The position numbers were made by a program, and so were the translations under genes. From Neodiprion pinetum (Eukaryota; Arthropoda; Insecta; Hymenoptera; Diprionidae), in NCBI RefSeq assembly GCF_021155775.2, contig NC_060232.1, forward strand, positions 29,395,922 through 29,459,921: a DNA stretch of 64,000 nt. The letters run 5' to 3'. The notes beneath the pieces are model-generated. The model did no database searches, was not told the origin of the DNA, and saw only the letters and a program-made list of their open reading frames with translations. Positions 23,901-36,113 of the stretch are shown here, one piece after another (the first letter of the stretch is position 1; each line of letters begins with the position of its first letter).

Positions 23901-26900
23901 AAAAAAATTACTAACTCCGGTGTGCCATACTCATTAATCATTTGAAATTTGTTGCATCACAGTTTTTCTGTACTAGCCGAGCAAGTACTAATTGTTTCTA
24001 TTCCCGAGATTAAACATTTATCTGTAGAATGGCGTGTAAGAATTTGAGCCAACGGTCACTTATTCTAAGTGAGATCAGCGTCACAAAATTCTGAACTTGG
24101 ACCACACTTACTGAGGCATTCAGCGAGGTAGTCTCAGAGAAGAGACGCTGACACTCTAATGATTTCAGGATAATGGGAATGGCCAGGAGGACGAAGAGAC
24201 CTATTAGCATCTCTTCTTGGTTATGTTTCATTTCCATAGCAGGTCACTTACTTAAGGTAAAATTTTCTAAGGTAGACGCCCGCTGTCTGTCGGTAGCTCT
24301 CCGTTCGTTGGGCGCCTTGGATTAACTAATTTGAGTTGCTGGTCATCTATTTCAGCAAAAGCATGAGCAAGCTAAGATTACTTACCACATAAACAAACTT
24401 TACATGTAATGAACATTGTCCGATAAGTAACCAAACAACTGATACAGGCACAAAGTTCATTATATGTTTGAAAGTTCTGTTACGACGGTATGCAGTCTTC
24501 GCAAGATTAGCGAGGAGTGTGCTGGGTGCTTATCGCTGTATCGGAAGCATAACTGAGTAATTTTCTTGAGCCAGGTTCACACACATTATGATTCTTTATA
24601 TCCAATCAAAATTAATTTCAACTTGAATAGCAGTCGTCTATTAGTTATTTGAAAGTTAATAATTCAAAAGATATCTCATTAAAGGTTTCATGTCATATAG
24701 AAAATATGTTGAAATTGACCAATTGTTATGAGCTATAGTAAACTCGCATTAGTCATCAGATCTCTGAAATTTTTTCAGAACAATCTGAGATAATGTCACC
24801 AAACTAAGAACTCATAGAAAATAATCCTTTTTCTTTATAATAAAATATTTGAATTTTTTTTTTTCATGAATGTTTACACACTTTTTCTTCAGTTGTGAAA
24901 ATATTCTCCACTTGATATAAAATTATAATCCGAGAATTTTTAGAAACTATGCAAACTATTCTTTTTCAATTTAGAATAATTTTGATGAAAACATGTCTTT
25001 TTAATTGCAACTAATGGTAAGTATGAAAAGCCATGCTGTACATATTGGAAATTTTCAACAGTTATGCTTGACAAAGACAGTAAACAGCTGTTATAATACA
25101 GAGAATAATCTTTGGATTCAAGAGGGCGTACAGCTTTGCTTAAGAATTTTGCTCTGTTATACAGCTTTCCAATTTTCACTGCTTTAGCTCTATAACCCTG
25201 AAAATAGTTGAATAATTTTCAGAATATATTTAATTATTTATAATATCCAGCACTCTCCCCTAAAATTTAAGTGCAATGATCTGTTTCAGCTGTAACAAAA
25301 CCGAATCAGATTGTCATTGAAAAAAATCTTTAAGTTCCATGTGTTTTTCCCCTAAATTTCTCGATCAGCAAGTAGCAAATCAATAAGGTTAAAGATTTGA
25401 GAATAGTTTATCTGATCAGGATTACAGATGAAACAGAATAGTTGCTTTTTCGTATACGATGTTTTTTATCTTTAGGGGAATTAGAGGTTGAGGCGTATTT
25501 GTTACACAAACAATAATACACTGTAACTTGAATTGTGGATTAATTTAGGGGATAGTTGATTAAACTTTCCTAGTAAATTCCTAAGTTTTGACATTGTTAG
25601 CCTCTTTTCAGCACTTATTTTGATTACAGACATTTGTTCACAGTTTACGACATTTCTTAATCCTTGTTTTTTAATAATATGACTCTGTTAAATGGCTCCG
25701 CCACCTGTGTACACATAAGAAACTTCCTTACATATTTATGTCTGCTTAAACACACGCTGTTTCGTCACTTTTTATCATTTTTTATTAATTTGTTTATTTA
25801 TCTTCGAGATCTTTGTACATTGCTTGTTTGATTCTTCGTATAATTTTTTCATGATCAGGCCGGTAGTTTTTGATGCTACAATTTACTTTATCAATTGGAA
25901 GTAAGGTAGACCATATCTATGATTGATAATTTGAATTGTAAGATAGTATGTTGAAACCATAAAGAGTTTCTATTAGTATTATCCACTCATATAATTCAAT
26001 TTCGAACTCAATATATAAATAGAAGAAAAATAACTACCGGCCCAAGATCTCTTTCATTTAATTTCCTTTTATTTATCATCTCATTCATGTTGAAAATTCT
26101 TCTTTACGTTAATAGTGTAGCACCTTTTTCCTACAAAATGAATTATTTACCTCATTTGTAATTAAATGAAAAATCTGTTGAATGTGTATATCGTTTATGT
26201 CCCTTAGTGTTCATTGCTAGAATTTGTATACATTTTCTAATCCCGTCTAAAAAATGTTTAACAAATTGTGGAACTCGAATCACGTTTTCTGAAATGTGTT
26301 TAATGATTTTTCAAAATTATTTCTATAATTATGTTAATTATATACTTATTTATTATTGTTAATATGGTTTTATTATTTTTACTAAATATATTTCATTAGC
26401 ATTTCAGCCAATTTTATCAATACCCTTTTCATAATTTATATGTCCGGACATGAGTTTCAGCTTCAATAATTATACATAGACCAATTGAAGGATTATATTC
26501 TTGTTGAATTTCGTTGGGATATCATGTTTCAGCGTTCCGAAAGTGCCACATATTTATCTAGCATTCAATGTTTCACTATGTTACGGCTTATGAGACTTTG
26601 TTTTATTCCACATGCCCAAGTTATTAGAATTACTTGGTTGCACTTATGTCACGTTCAAGTCCATAAGTTTAATTTTTCATTTTATGCAAGGATTACAGAA
26701 AAACCAGATACTTATGAAATACCTTGTTAGCATTACTAGTGATGCAAAATTCATCTTACGATATTAAAATGACATAATTGAAGAACCTTACTTTCCAGTA
26801 ACAATTAGTTGGTGTATATTTACTCAATGATAAACATCCAATTGTAATGATTTATCAGCATAACGTTTATTCTACAAGACTGAATTTTAGTAACCCATAT

Positions 26901-27093
26901 TCAAAAGCCTCTGAAAGCCTTGTATGGTGTTATTTTTATTTTACATATTATATTTTTTACATCTTAAATTTTATGGAATTAGTCGATATAGTCCACAAGA
27001 GTGAGAGTGTCATTATGATTGCAGGATGGTTTTGCCCCGCCTGAAGAACAAGATGGAGATGTACTGGTACCCGGAGATGAGGAGGAATACTAG
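17948..27093 (+). CDS. Eb1: Microtubule end-binding protein EB1 (RP/EB family)
   Basis: Shared exons are 17948-18214, 22683-22768, 22874-23029 and 27025-27093. Between the first and second of these, either exon A (18342-18609) or exon B (19621-19852) is used, with optional exon C (21279-21335). The A form is 281 residues, the B form 269; human EB1 is 268. The protein tracks growing microtubule plus ends. The N-terminal calponin-homology domain begins MAVNVYATNVTSDNLSRHD and closes in exon A or B (KGRFQDNFEFLQWFKKFFDA). After a basic linker, the EB-homology coiled coil starts at ELKLTVDGLEKERDFYFGKL. The last residues are EEY, the motif bound by CAP-Gly proteins. Intron positions give strong support; use of the alternatives needs transcript data. 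Confidence 0.96.
18342..18609 (+). CDS. EB1 alternative exon A
   Basis: The exon follows an acceptor ending CTCAG and precedes a GTACTT donor. It enters in phase 0 and leaves in phase 1. It encodes VIPVDKLIKGRFQDNFEFLQ and the rest of the CH-domain end, then a linker rich in Pro, Gln and His. Its first 32 codons are closely matched by exon B; the linkers are unrelated. Confidence 0.88.
19621..19852 (+). CDS. EB1 alternative exon B
   Basis: The exon follows a GTTACAG acceptor and ends at a GTACTT donor. It enters in phase 0 and leaves in phase 1, as exon A does. It encodes IVPIDRLVKGRFQDNFEFLQ and the CH-domain end, then a Gly-rich, basic linker ending PSKPVGRAG that is closer to the conventional EB1 linker. 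Joining A to B directly would break the frame. Confidence 0.88.
21279..21335 (+). CDS. EB1 optional 57-bp cassette exon C
   Basis: An exon of exactly 19 codons lies between a CCTAG acceptor and a GCTA/GTAATT donor, phase 1 on both sides. It can therefore be inserted after A or B without changing frame. It adds EGPPSPLQAPTSKPVGKA, which resembles the end of exon B (APSKPVGRA) and extends the basic, Pro/Ser-rich linker. Confidence 0.65.
23030..27024 (+). other. Last EB1 intron, 4 kb
   Basis: This is a long AT-rich intron with no supported nested gene. A more GC-rich patch at about 24000-24560 contains a minus-strand frame (24237-24010) beginning MEMKHNQEEMLIGLFVLLAI. I find no homology or splice support for it. 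A run of CCCCCCCC-like bases occurs near 23660. Confidence 0.6.
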
Positions 27094-30000
27094 CCTTGTT
27101 TTTAAGAACAGAATATTATTAAGTGAAATGCGTTTTTGTTTATCTAGTTCACGAGCCAGTACCGCTATCCGTCGCGTCAGTACATCACCCTGTATAGCTG
27201 TTTAAGCGCTAAGATGTGTCGAAATGGCTTGTTATTAAATGTTTGTATGTATACTGAATTTCAATCAATATCGTATGCATTTTTTCATCTAGGTCTTAAC
27301 GTTTATGTTGATATACTGATGTTCAATACAAATTTCACTTATTCGCCTGAATATTGTTAAAAATAGTTGAAGTAATGTTTCGATTCTAGTTAATTTTTTT
27401 TAACCAGAAATATATGCTAATCACATCGATCATCTTTGCGTTGAGTTATTTCATTGTAAATCAGACTGAGGATGATTCAATTTCGAACAAAATTGGTCAC
27501 TTTTCTGAGTTCTGTATATAGGTACCTATAATACGCATCTAGGATTATATTTAAAAAAATGTTGATATACGCAATTCAAAGTAAGCGCATCAGCTAAATT
27601 AATCTCTGCCTCTGAGAAATGTTGTTTATCTAAATTTTAATCAGCCTCGGTAACAACGTCCCGTGATTCTGTATCAGATGAAAATTTCAAAGTTTGAAAA
27701 ACTAAATCCAAGAGGACCTTTGGATTTTTGCGATACAGAAAACTGAGTGCGCTTCTTTTCACTACAAAATAAAACAATTGTTCATCCTATGTGGATATTA
27801 TGATGATGAAGTAGATGTTTACTCAAACATTTGATTTTTTCTTCTGTGACATTGAAATCAATAAGGTAAATTTTTTATTCGACATGTCCGCATGTAAGTA
27901 ACACGTCAAATTTACAGTTGTGGTTCATGTAGACGTCAAGCTCATTCTTGTTTGATGAAAATTATAGTTTGCAAAGAAAATGACTGTAGTTCTTTTATAC
28001 ATGTTATGGTTTTTTAAACTATATTTTTCTCACTACTCGAAAAAATGGATCTATAAAGAACTTTTCTTATCCGAAGAAATTAAAAAATTTTACAACTAGA
28101 TTTGCCTTATCCGTCACCAATTTCAAGTATGCAATTCTTGCGTCTGAGATTATGGGACATAATTTATTGGTATAAATGGCCGTTTCGAATAAATGTTTGT
28201 AATTCTTTTCTTGCTTTTGTGTCACTTATTGTGACTTCGAGAGAAATACTCTAGCCAATAATATGGTGACCACAGAATAACGACTCCACGTTTTTCCAGG
28301 TGCTTTTATTCGAAATATGAAAATAAAGTTTTGTCAAGAGTTATCTGTTCCGTTTTCAGCATACAGTGACACGATCAGTGGAAATAAATGTACAGAAAAC
28401 AATTCAAATCAGTATTTTTTTCACAAGTGAAAAGGTAGTGAGTAAATAATAAAAATCTAGGAATACTAGTCACTGATTAATTTAATGAACCTTATATTGA
28501 TCACAGTATATTCTAGTACTCGACTGCTTTGCTATTTTTACAAGGGATATTGTTTTCCAACATTTACATTTCACAGTTTGATTCATTCAAAATTTGCCAG
28601 CATGAAAGATATTGTGTACATTTATATTGAAGCTGATCAAATACATGAGACATGTATCTTATGAGTGAGGAAGTGAAGAATTGAATAATAACTATAAAAT
28701 CAGTTTTTACATAAAGTTCATTGGTTCTTTGATCGTGGGATTTTGAAATAGTATAATTATATTAATACTGTCTGATTAAGGTTAATTTTCTTTCATATTA
28801 TGTATTCATAATTAACCTGAACATGGTGAGGAAAACATTCGTTTTTGCTACATTCGTCTTATGTATAATTACAGATTATCAAAATAAATTCGAAATTACT
28901 ATTCGAAAGTATTCAATGATGTCACGTTAGGTTGTGAACGCTTGTATCGATTATCATTGAATATTCAGGATAAATGTTCATATTTTTAATACAATCAAAA
29001 TAATTACACGTGTGATGTTTCAATATTTTTACCCTTGTGCTAATCTGATAATAAAATTTGTGCTGTGATTTTAAGCGAAAAGAAAAATCGAGCAAAATTA
29101 AGTAGTATACTTTAGCGAGTTGTAGCTTATTCTCACCAATTGATATTATATTACTAAAAATGAGTGAAACCAGTAAAAATGTTGCTATACAAGTAATTAT
29201 GAATTTGTTATTACACTTTAATTTTACACATTCTTGCTACTTATGAAATAATGTATTATGGTACGAACTTTTGTATGCGCCTATAAATTGACCTTTATTA
29301 TAATTCGAAATAACGATAGATATATCTTGTGGTAAACGTAAAGAGGTGTTTGAAAATTGAAATAATGAAAGTTAATATCGCCAAAACATGAATTTGAATG
29401 CTCTTAAATAAAATATGTTGATGCTAAACCTTCAAGATGTATATTGATATAATAACGTGTAGAACCGTATAACTTTTCAAAATATTTGAAATTGAATGCC
29501 AAACATTTGAGATAATGTGCTTATTGGCAGATGTTGGTATTATCAATAATAACCCTGTCCTATAATTGAGAGTTGGAAATAATACATTTCTTACATTGAG
29601 TGAAACAGCATGCTTGCATCTTATATGTACAATTGTACGATATTAAACAGTCTCACATAAGTTTGTTATTTACATATTCATAGTAAGAAAACTTTTCCAA
29701 TTTTGTTGTAAAAAATTTATCATTCATGTGCCTATACAGCGTATCGTTATATACCTGCAGTATATTTAGACCTGAAAACTGTAAGTCACATGGTTCATTT
29801 CTTTTCAAAACCACAACGACCATTTTCTTCCAGTTCAACTTAGTCTATCCTTAATTATGTTACTGCTCAGTTGTAATTTCTTCAAATCTAGTGAACAATA
29901 ATAAAACTAAAAATTCATTAATCCAATACAATGTGAAATGAAACTATAATTAATCTAATAATAGTTTTGCTGGAAAATATACTTCAGAACTTGCGCGAAG

Positions 30001-30543
30001 CGTTAAAGCATACCGTAGGTATCATTGTAACATAACTGAAGTGACCCAAGAATTTTCTATTCAATTGCTCAGTGGAAGAAGAGTAAAGTGAGAAAACATG
30101 ATTCGCTACCCGTCTGATAGTAAAACTAAGCAAAAATGAAAAAATCTATTGCCCCTTCACTTGTGATTGCATCGAGAGCGTCCTTGCATACAAACCAAAG
30201 AGAATCCCCCTTAATACAAACCACAGTCTTGCATGCAAACGAGACATTCATGAGTAACGAATGGTAAGATTGCAGTATATGTGGTTGCAACGATTGAGAC
30301 GATTGAGACTAATCTATCCGTATTTAGGAAGGTTTGAATGACTGTGGGTTGCGTGGCAAAGCTTAGGTGCGCATGCGCAGGGCGACTCCACGTCGCGCTT
30401 GGGCGTCGCGACATCCTCCACCTCGCTTGCGCCCAGCAGCTGCCACGGCGAACGCTGTTTGTCCAATTTGTCGTTTGACGTGTTTGACGTTAGTGCCTTT
30501 GGTTTGTTAGATTTATTTTTTGGTTATCTCAAACCCGTAAAAT
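27094..30543 (+). other. EB1 3' UTR/intergenic and TMEM214 promoter
   Basis: No coding exon is supported. The first part should be the EB1 3' UTR. The last 180 bp before the TMEM214 start is markedly CpG-rich and contains an NRF1-type site. The intervening ~3 kb is AT-rich with no recognisable element. Confidence 0.6.
30368..30379. promoter_or_regulatory. NRF1/Ewg-type palindrome TGCGCATGCGCA
   Basis: A perfect 12-bp palindrome matching the NRF1 consensus lies 165 bp upstream of the TMEM214 start codon in a CpG-rich block. In insects the orthologue erect wing binds such sites. Position and match support a core promoter role, inferred only. Confidence 0.6.
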
Positions 30544-33500
30544 ATGTCTTACGGTGGCTGGGAAGTTGTTGGGAAAAACAAGAAGGACAAATCTAATGGA
30601 AAACCAGCGAAATTGTCAAAAGCTGAGAAGAAAAAGTTTATGGAAAACGCGCCGAAACTTGAGGATTTTTGTAAGTTTGTGTTAGGTTTTACCTAACCTA
30701 CTTTTGTAAACAGATGTTTAATGTTTTGTGTTGAGAATAATTCGATAGAAAACAGAGCACATATTCGTTAACACTAGTCAGAAGTCGAACGTCAGATTCT
30801 TATCCTAGATTTATCATTTTTTTTTAATTTTACAAGAACCCTTGAACCTGCTTGGAATTTCAAAATTTCCCAATCACTTTCTAGTTGTGAACCAAAAGCA
30901 GTTTGGATCACCGGAAATAATCCGTGTCAAGCTTCTAGCAATGCGCATATAATGTCAGTTTACCTGTTTTCACTGCTTACGCATAAGAGAAACATTAACT
31001 TCCAAATTTTACTATTTTTCAGTGCCGTTAGACGAAGTGAAGACACTATATAACACCTTGGATAACAACAAGGAGAATAAGAAACCGGTAAAGGAAAAAG
31101 AGAGTAAGACTAAAGAAAATGAAGAGAAGAAAAAACAACAAAAGCAAAAACAGCAACAACAACAACAAGCAGAAAAAAAGAAAACAGAACCAAAGGAAAA
31201 ACCTCCGAAATCTATTGAAGGGGCCTTAAATGCAGTAGGTTAATCTGATTATATTATAACATTGTACTGTATTTTTGCCCGCTCGATTCTTTCTACATTT
31301 ATTATTATTTTCTACAATGTTATTAGATTTATACTTTTATTACAGATCTCAATTGAAGAACTCAAAAATATTTTGGCAACTAATCAGGCTCGATTTCCTG
31401 AAGCACCTCTGGTGTGGCTAAAGGATATTTTGGCATATTTATGTGTGAAAATTCCAATAGACACAAATGACCCAGTATTTGGAAACAAACCCGCTGACTA
31501 CCCTCTCAGTGTAGTTCCTAATACAATTCGTTCCATATTGGAAAGTGCTACTAAAGACGCAGGGAGCAAGGCTGTCCAAATTTTTTATGAAATCACACTC
31601 ACAGCGATGACGAACAATATGGTTAAAGGAACGCCGGTTGTTGGTCATAAAATATTTTTACAATTCTTGGCATATCAACATCCTGAAACTGTGATTTCTA
31701 ATATCCCAAAATTAGTTACACTGAGAAACTCTTATCAGAACAGAAAGCCAATTGGTTTGTCTTTACTTTGGGCATTGGCACAAGGGGGTCAAAAGAATTT
31801 AACAATCGGTCTGAAAATTTGGCACGAAGTAATGGCATCTATGCTGGAAATGAAAAATTATGCTAGCTATGTGGTACAAATTTTGGAGAGATTCACTACC
31901 CTACATGGCACAACAACAAGCTTGAGTTCTGATTTGTACCTAAATATCGCAGATGATGTATACAGTGGCAGATATAATATACCAGCCAGTGTCGAAAAGG
32001 AACTTAGTGTCTCTGTGGCCAAGTTGAGGGTAAGCTGAATACCTAACAACTAAAAAATATCGGGAACTTTAGATTGCCGAAAGTAGTAAAAACATTGTCA
32101 TTTTTTTGGTTGGATATATCGAAACTTGTTAAAGGTATTGCAAATTGCTATGAAATTTCTAATTTAATAATGATAATGGCCTATCTGCCAGAGCAATTTA
32201 AATTACAAAATTTTTGGAACGTTTTTTAATTCAACTTTTTGTGGATAAATAAATTTGTAAAATTAAATTTTACAGACGATAATATTTAAAAATAAAGACA
32301 CAAGGCACCAACCCTTGTTTCAAGCTTTAATGAAGAAACTAACATACACTACGCCAGAAAATTACAAAACTGAAATTATAAATGCACTTGTTGCAAGCTT
32401 AAGCACTGATACACAGTGTTATAGTGCGTGGAGATCAAACTACACAAAGTACTTGCATCAATCAAGTCTGTTGCTTAAGCATCTCAGTAAGTCTTAGTTG
32501 CGATTGCTATATTTTGCTACATCCTAGAAAGTTAGATGGGCAATTATGAAGAATACAATTCCATTACACATGGTACTTCACATGATTTCTCTTAAATATT
32601 CTAGATGCCAACTGGACACGTGTATCACCATCTCTAAGAGTAAATCTTCTTCGTGAAACAATTTTGACCTTTATTGCAACAAACGAAGAGTTGGGAAAGG
32701 CTAAGAAGAAAGAGGAACATCTCAATGCATGTGTAAAGGAATGCAAGGTGAGTTATAAAATTGCAAGATCTGACATTATTGTCATTTTTCCATGTAAAAT
32801 TACGCATTACTTACAAAATTGAAAAATTCTGAATCCAATCTACTGCACTACAAGAAAAAAAATAAAAGTGTTGTATTTGAATTGCAATTCGGAGAGTTTT
32901 CCTCTCGACCTGCAAATTTGAAACACAAATTTAAACGCTGTACCTGATTCATACGAGTGGCACTGAAAAGTGATGAGTGTGCAGCTGGTATTGTACTGTA
33001 CCCAATAATGATGCGCCTAGTTTTCTGGAAGTTCGAATTTCCTGGTTGAAACGCTTCTGATTGGAGCTACAATAGAAATTATCGGAGATGCAGTTATTAC
33101 TTTCAAATGTTCATTCGTCGAGATTAGAGATGAAAGCCTTCGATGAACCATAGGCGACCTCGGTGCATGAGTTGATATTCATAGTTTGATTCCTGTCGAT
33201 TTTTCTCTTCATCGTGAACACATACCTACCAACATGGATAAATATGTATGCGATATGCTTACTCACGATGTAGGAAAATGAGACGTAGTTCTTCGGCAGA
33301 CGCATTTTCGTCCCGTTCTGCGCTGTCCATATGGAAGCCATCTTCCACACTTTAAAATGTGCGCTAAATGATCTCGTATGCGATTGGTTGAAAATACAAG
33401 ATGGCTTTCATATGGACGGGGCACGCGATTGTTGCAGGAACATACCTTATCTACGTCATGCGCGTATTTATGCTTTTGCTTTCGGCAAAGTATTGATCCT

Positions 33501-36113
33501 GCGCTAACCCGATGCGCAGTATCCGTACGGTTCGTTACCCGCCTAACAACGCGACTTTTCGGGTCGTATATTTTAGCGGTAATACCAGCACGAAGAAAGT
33601 TTAGCTGCTATCTATTTGCTAGCGAAAGGTAGATGATCGATCAATCCATCTCGATCGTTTCTCGTGGACACAGAATCGTGACAAAAAGTCCAAGTTATAT
33701 CTTGTGAAATAAACCTACGTATATCGTTAGCGGGTGGAGCTGGAATTTTGACAGTTACACCAGTCGTAAACACGTAGCTTGTGTCGTCTTGCGTCCCTAA
33801 AGAATTTCATCTCATTTTTTGCTTCACTGCACTCCCTGTAAAAGTACATTTCATAACAAGAAAATCAAAGACCGTATCAAACAACTCCTTCGAGTTCTTA
33901 TTCCAAATTAATTTGAATCAGTGAATATATTTTTATTGTCACATTTCTTCAAGGTGAGTCTGATGTTTCGTCTTCCTTCGAACCGTTAGCACGGTCAAGT
34001 CAACGTTAGAAAACGTCTGACGATGTGAAAGGTCATAGAAAGCAATTGAATTATTATTTTATTTACTTATTACATACATAGCATCTCTGTGATTGCAGTC
34101 GAATATTTGGCATTGACATTAATAGAACACTAAAAATTCATTTCCTTTTGTATCTATGATTCTGACATTTTATACTTGAATAATTGAATATTTACAAGTT
34201 TAAAGGGGTTACTGAATGTGTGACACTCAGGCATCACTTGAAATAGATTGATTATTCAACTAGAGTGTGTTTTGAAATGCATTACTTGGGTAAAACATGA
34301 ACACTGTTGCTATCATCACAGGCTTTGGCTAAATTCCGTTCAACTTAGGCCATAACATTATTTTAATTAATGATCCGGACACTGTAAAAGTTGGCTATAA
34401 AAAGCCAAACCTGTTTTGGTCTGAAGTTGAACGCCAAATAGTGAATGGTTCAATGGTCAATAGCTGTTCGGATTTCAGCTCATCCAGATTTTCTACCCCT
34501 TTTCACATCAAATAGATCAGAAAAGTTTCAGGTTTTCATTCTTAGACTATTTTAAGACTATTTTATTGGATGCGATGAAAAATAATTCAAAAATCATTTA
34601 GCAGCGAGCATCATTTTTCAATTGTTCATCAAATTGCTTTAATTTTATTTACTGATTCGTCTTTTTTCAATTTAGTTACTTGGAGCTGAATCAATTTTTT
34701 ACTTGTATTTAACATTAGATTAATTAAGTTCTGTTTCCGAGTGTAAATGACAGCAAGAAAATCAACTGTACGTTATTCTTTTCATTATTGCTTGCGTAAC
34801 TTATCAACAGGTTTTGCTGGAGAAGATGACAGTCTCAAAGAGCTGGTTTCCATGGAAAAGGGGAAGTGTACTACTGCTGGTTGTAATTGGTGCCATGCTG
34901 GCATATGATACTCAGAAACATGGTTCATTCAAAGGTATTCTCTTTAAAAAAAATAGCCAATTTTTATTATTTTTTTTTTTTTTTCATTTGGAGTGTTGAT
35001 AATCGAGCGTATTAATTCAGTTTTTCACGCATTAAACTATAAGTATCGAATAATGACCCATAATTGAACAATTTTTCAGCTTCAAATACTAATAGGTTTC
35101 TGACAGAAAGTGGTGTCTCAGGTTATGGAGAGCATGCGTGGAGCAGAGTCAGGCTTTATTCTTCTAAAAGTCTTGAATTTATAGAAGCCAGTGCTCCAGA
35201 GTATTACAAAGCTGTTACCGAATTTTCAACGCCTTATGTTAAATTAGCAGGAGATTTGTGCCTTATAACAAAGAATACTTCTCTCAAAGTATATAATAAT
35301 ATTGTATTATATGCGCATCAGAAAGGACCTCTCATTGCAGCAAGCGTAAGTACCATGGAACTGATTAATCACTCAATTTTCTTGACTGAAACTAAATAAT
35401 TCTCACAACTAACGTGATGCATTCCATGAAAAAATGTTGATGCTAATACTAGTTTTTAAAGTTAATTGCAAATTTCAACAAATTATTGTATCAGAGTTCA
35501 ATGTAATCATCTTTCAGACAAGATTTTTTACTACTTTATTTCACATTTGAGTTTTAGTTTTCAAATGTATTACTCTGTTTTTTTTTTTTTTGTTTTTTTT
35601 TAACAGATCAACCATTATGCACCAGGCCTTTTGGAGAGTATGCAGAAACAAAGTATTCAAGCAATGGAAGCCATCAAAACTTATTCTGCGCTAGCGAGTG
35701 ATCAAGCTAATATTCTTGTGTAAGTATTTTAACTATGATTTTGTTTCATTCTGCAAATCAATGGTGAAATGAGATTTCTTTGGTAGTTCCTTTTTACCCC
35801 TATACGAATCGCTTTTGAGTCTTATACTTATATGCAGAAAATAAATTTAGTACATATAAAGAAGCTAATGATTCGAATCATTTTATTGTTAGTTACTTAT
35901 GAATCAAGCCTATTGAATTGTGAATACGATCATTTTGGCCGTTAAATCATAGCCTTTACTGATTTTGATTCTCTCTTGAATTTCAGTGGCCACCTGAACT
36001 CTGAAAACTTGCGAAAATATACATCCCAGGCAATCAACACAACCCAAACGTTTGCCAGTCAAACTTACAACTGGGTGTATGAAAAGGTCCAGACATTGAC
36101 CAAGGTTCATTGA
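30544..36113 (+). CDS. TMEM214: Transmembrane protein 214 (ER membrane)
   Basis: Nine exons: 30544-30670, 31023-31234, 31346-32029, 32276-32486, 32605-32747, 34811-34934, 35080-35345, 35607-35719, 35987-36113; all phases agree, 668 residues (human 689). The N-terminus MSYGGWEVVGKNKKDK is basic, followed by a Lys/Gln run (about residues 75-105) likely to be flexible. The conserved core contains FPEAPLVWLKDILAYL, HKIFLQFLAYQHPE and KPIGLSLLWALAQGG. A hydrophobic helix, GSVLLLVVIGAMLAYD (about residues 473-488), is the membrane anchor region. Human TMEM214 sits in the ER and has been linked to ER-stress caspase-4 recruitment; that function is not evident from sequence here. Intron 5 (2.1 kb) is unusual and listed separately. 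Confidence 0.95.
32748..34810 (+). promoter_or_regulatory. TMEM214 intron 5 with a CpG-rich island, possible internal promoter
   Basis: About 33360-33750 is rich in CpG compared with the surrounding AT-rich introns. It contains AAGATGGC (YY1-like) motifs on both strands. A strong donor (TTCAAG followed by GTGAGT) stands at about 33955. If a transcript started here and spliced to exon 6 (34811), translation could begin at the in-frame ATG in EKMTVSKSW and yield a short form with the membrane helix and C-terminal part only. This is an inference from motifs alone. Confidence 0.25.
33325..33417. repeat. Inverted repeat, 20-bp arms, 53-bp loop
   Basis: The arm at 33325-33344 (GTCCATATGGAAGCCATCTT) is the reverse complement of 33398-33417 with one mismatch. 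Each arm contains AAGATGGC and the CATATG core. It sits at the edge of the CpG-rich block in TMEM214 intron 5. Confidence 0.75.

Noticed and set aside
24010..24237. Minus-strand 75-codon frame with a hydrophobic stretch in the last EB1 intron
   Set aside because: No splice sites, homology or promoter evidence; a frame of this length is expected by chance in 4 kb of intron.
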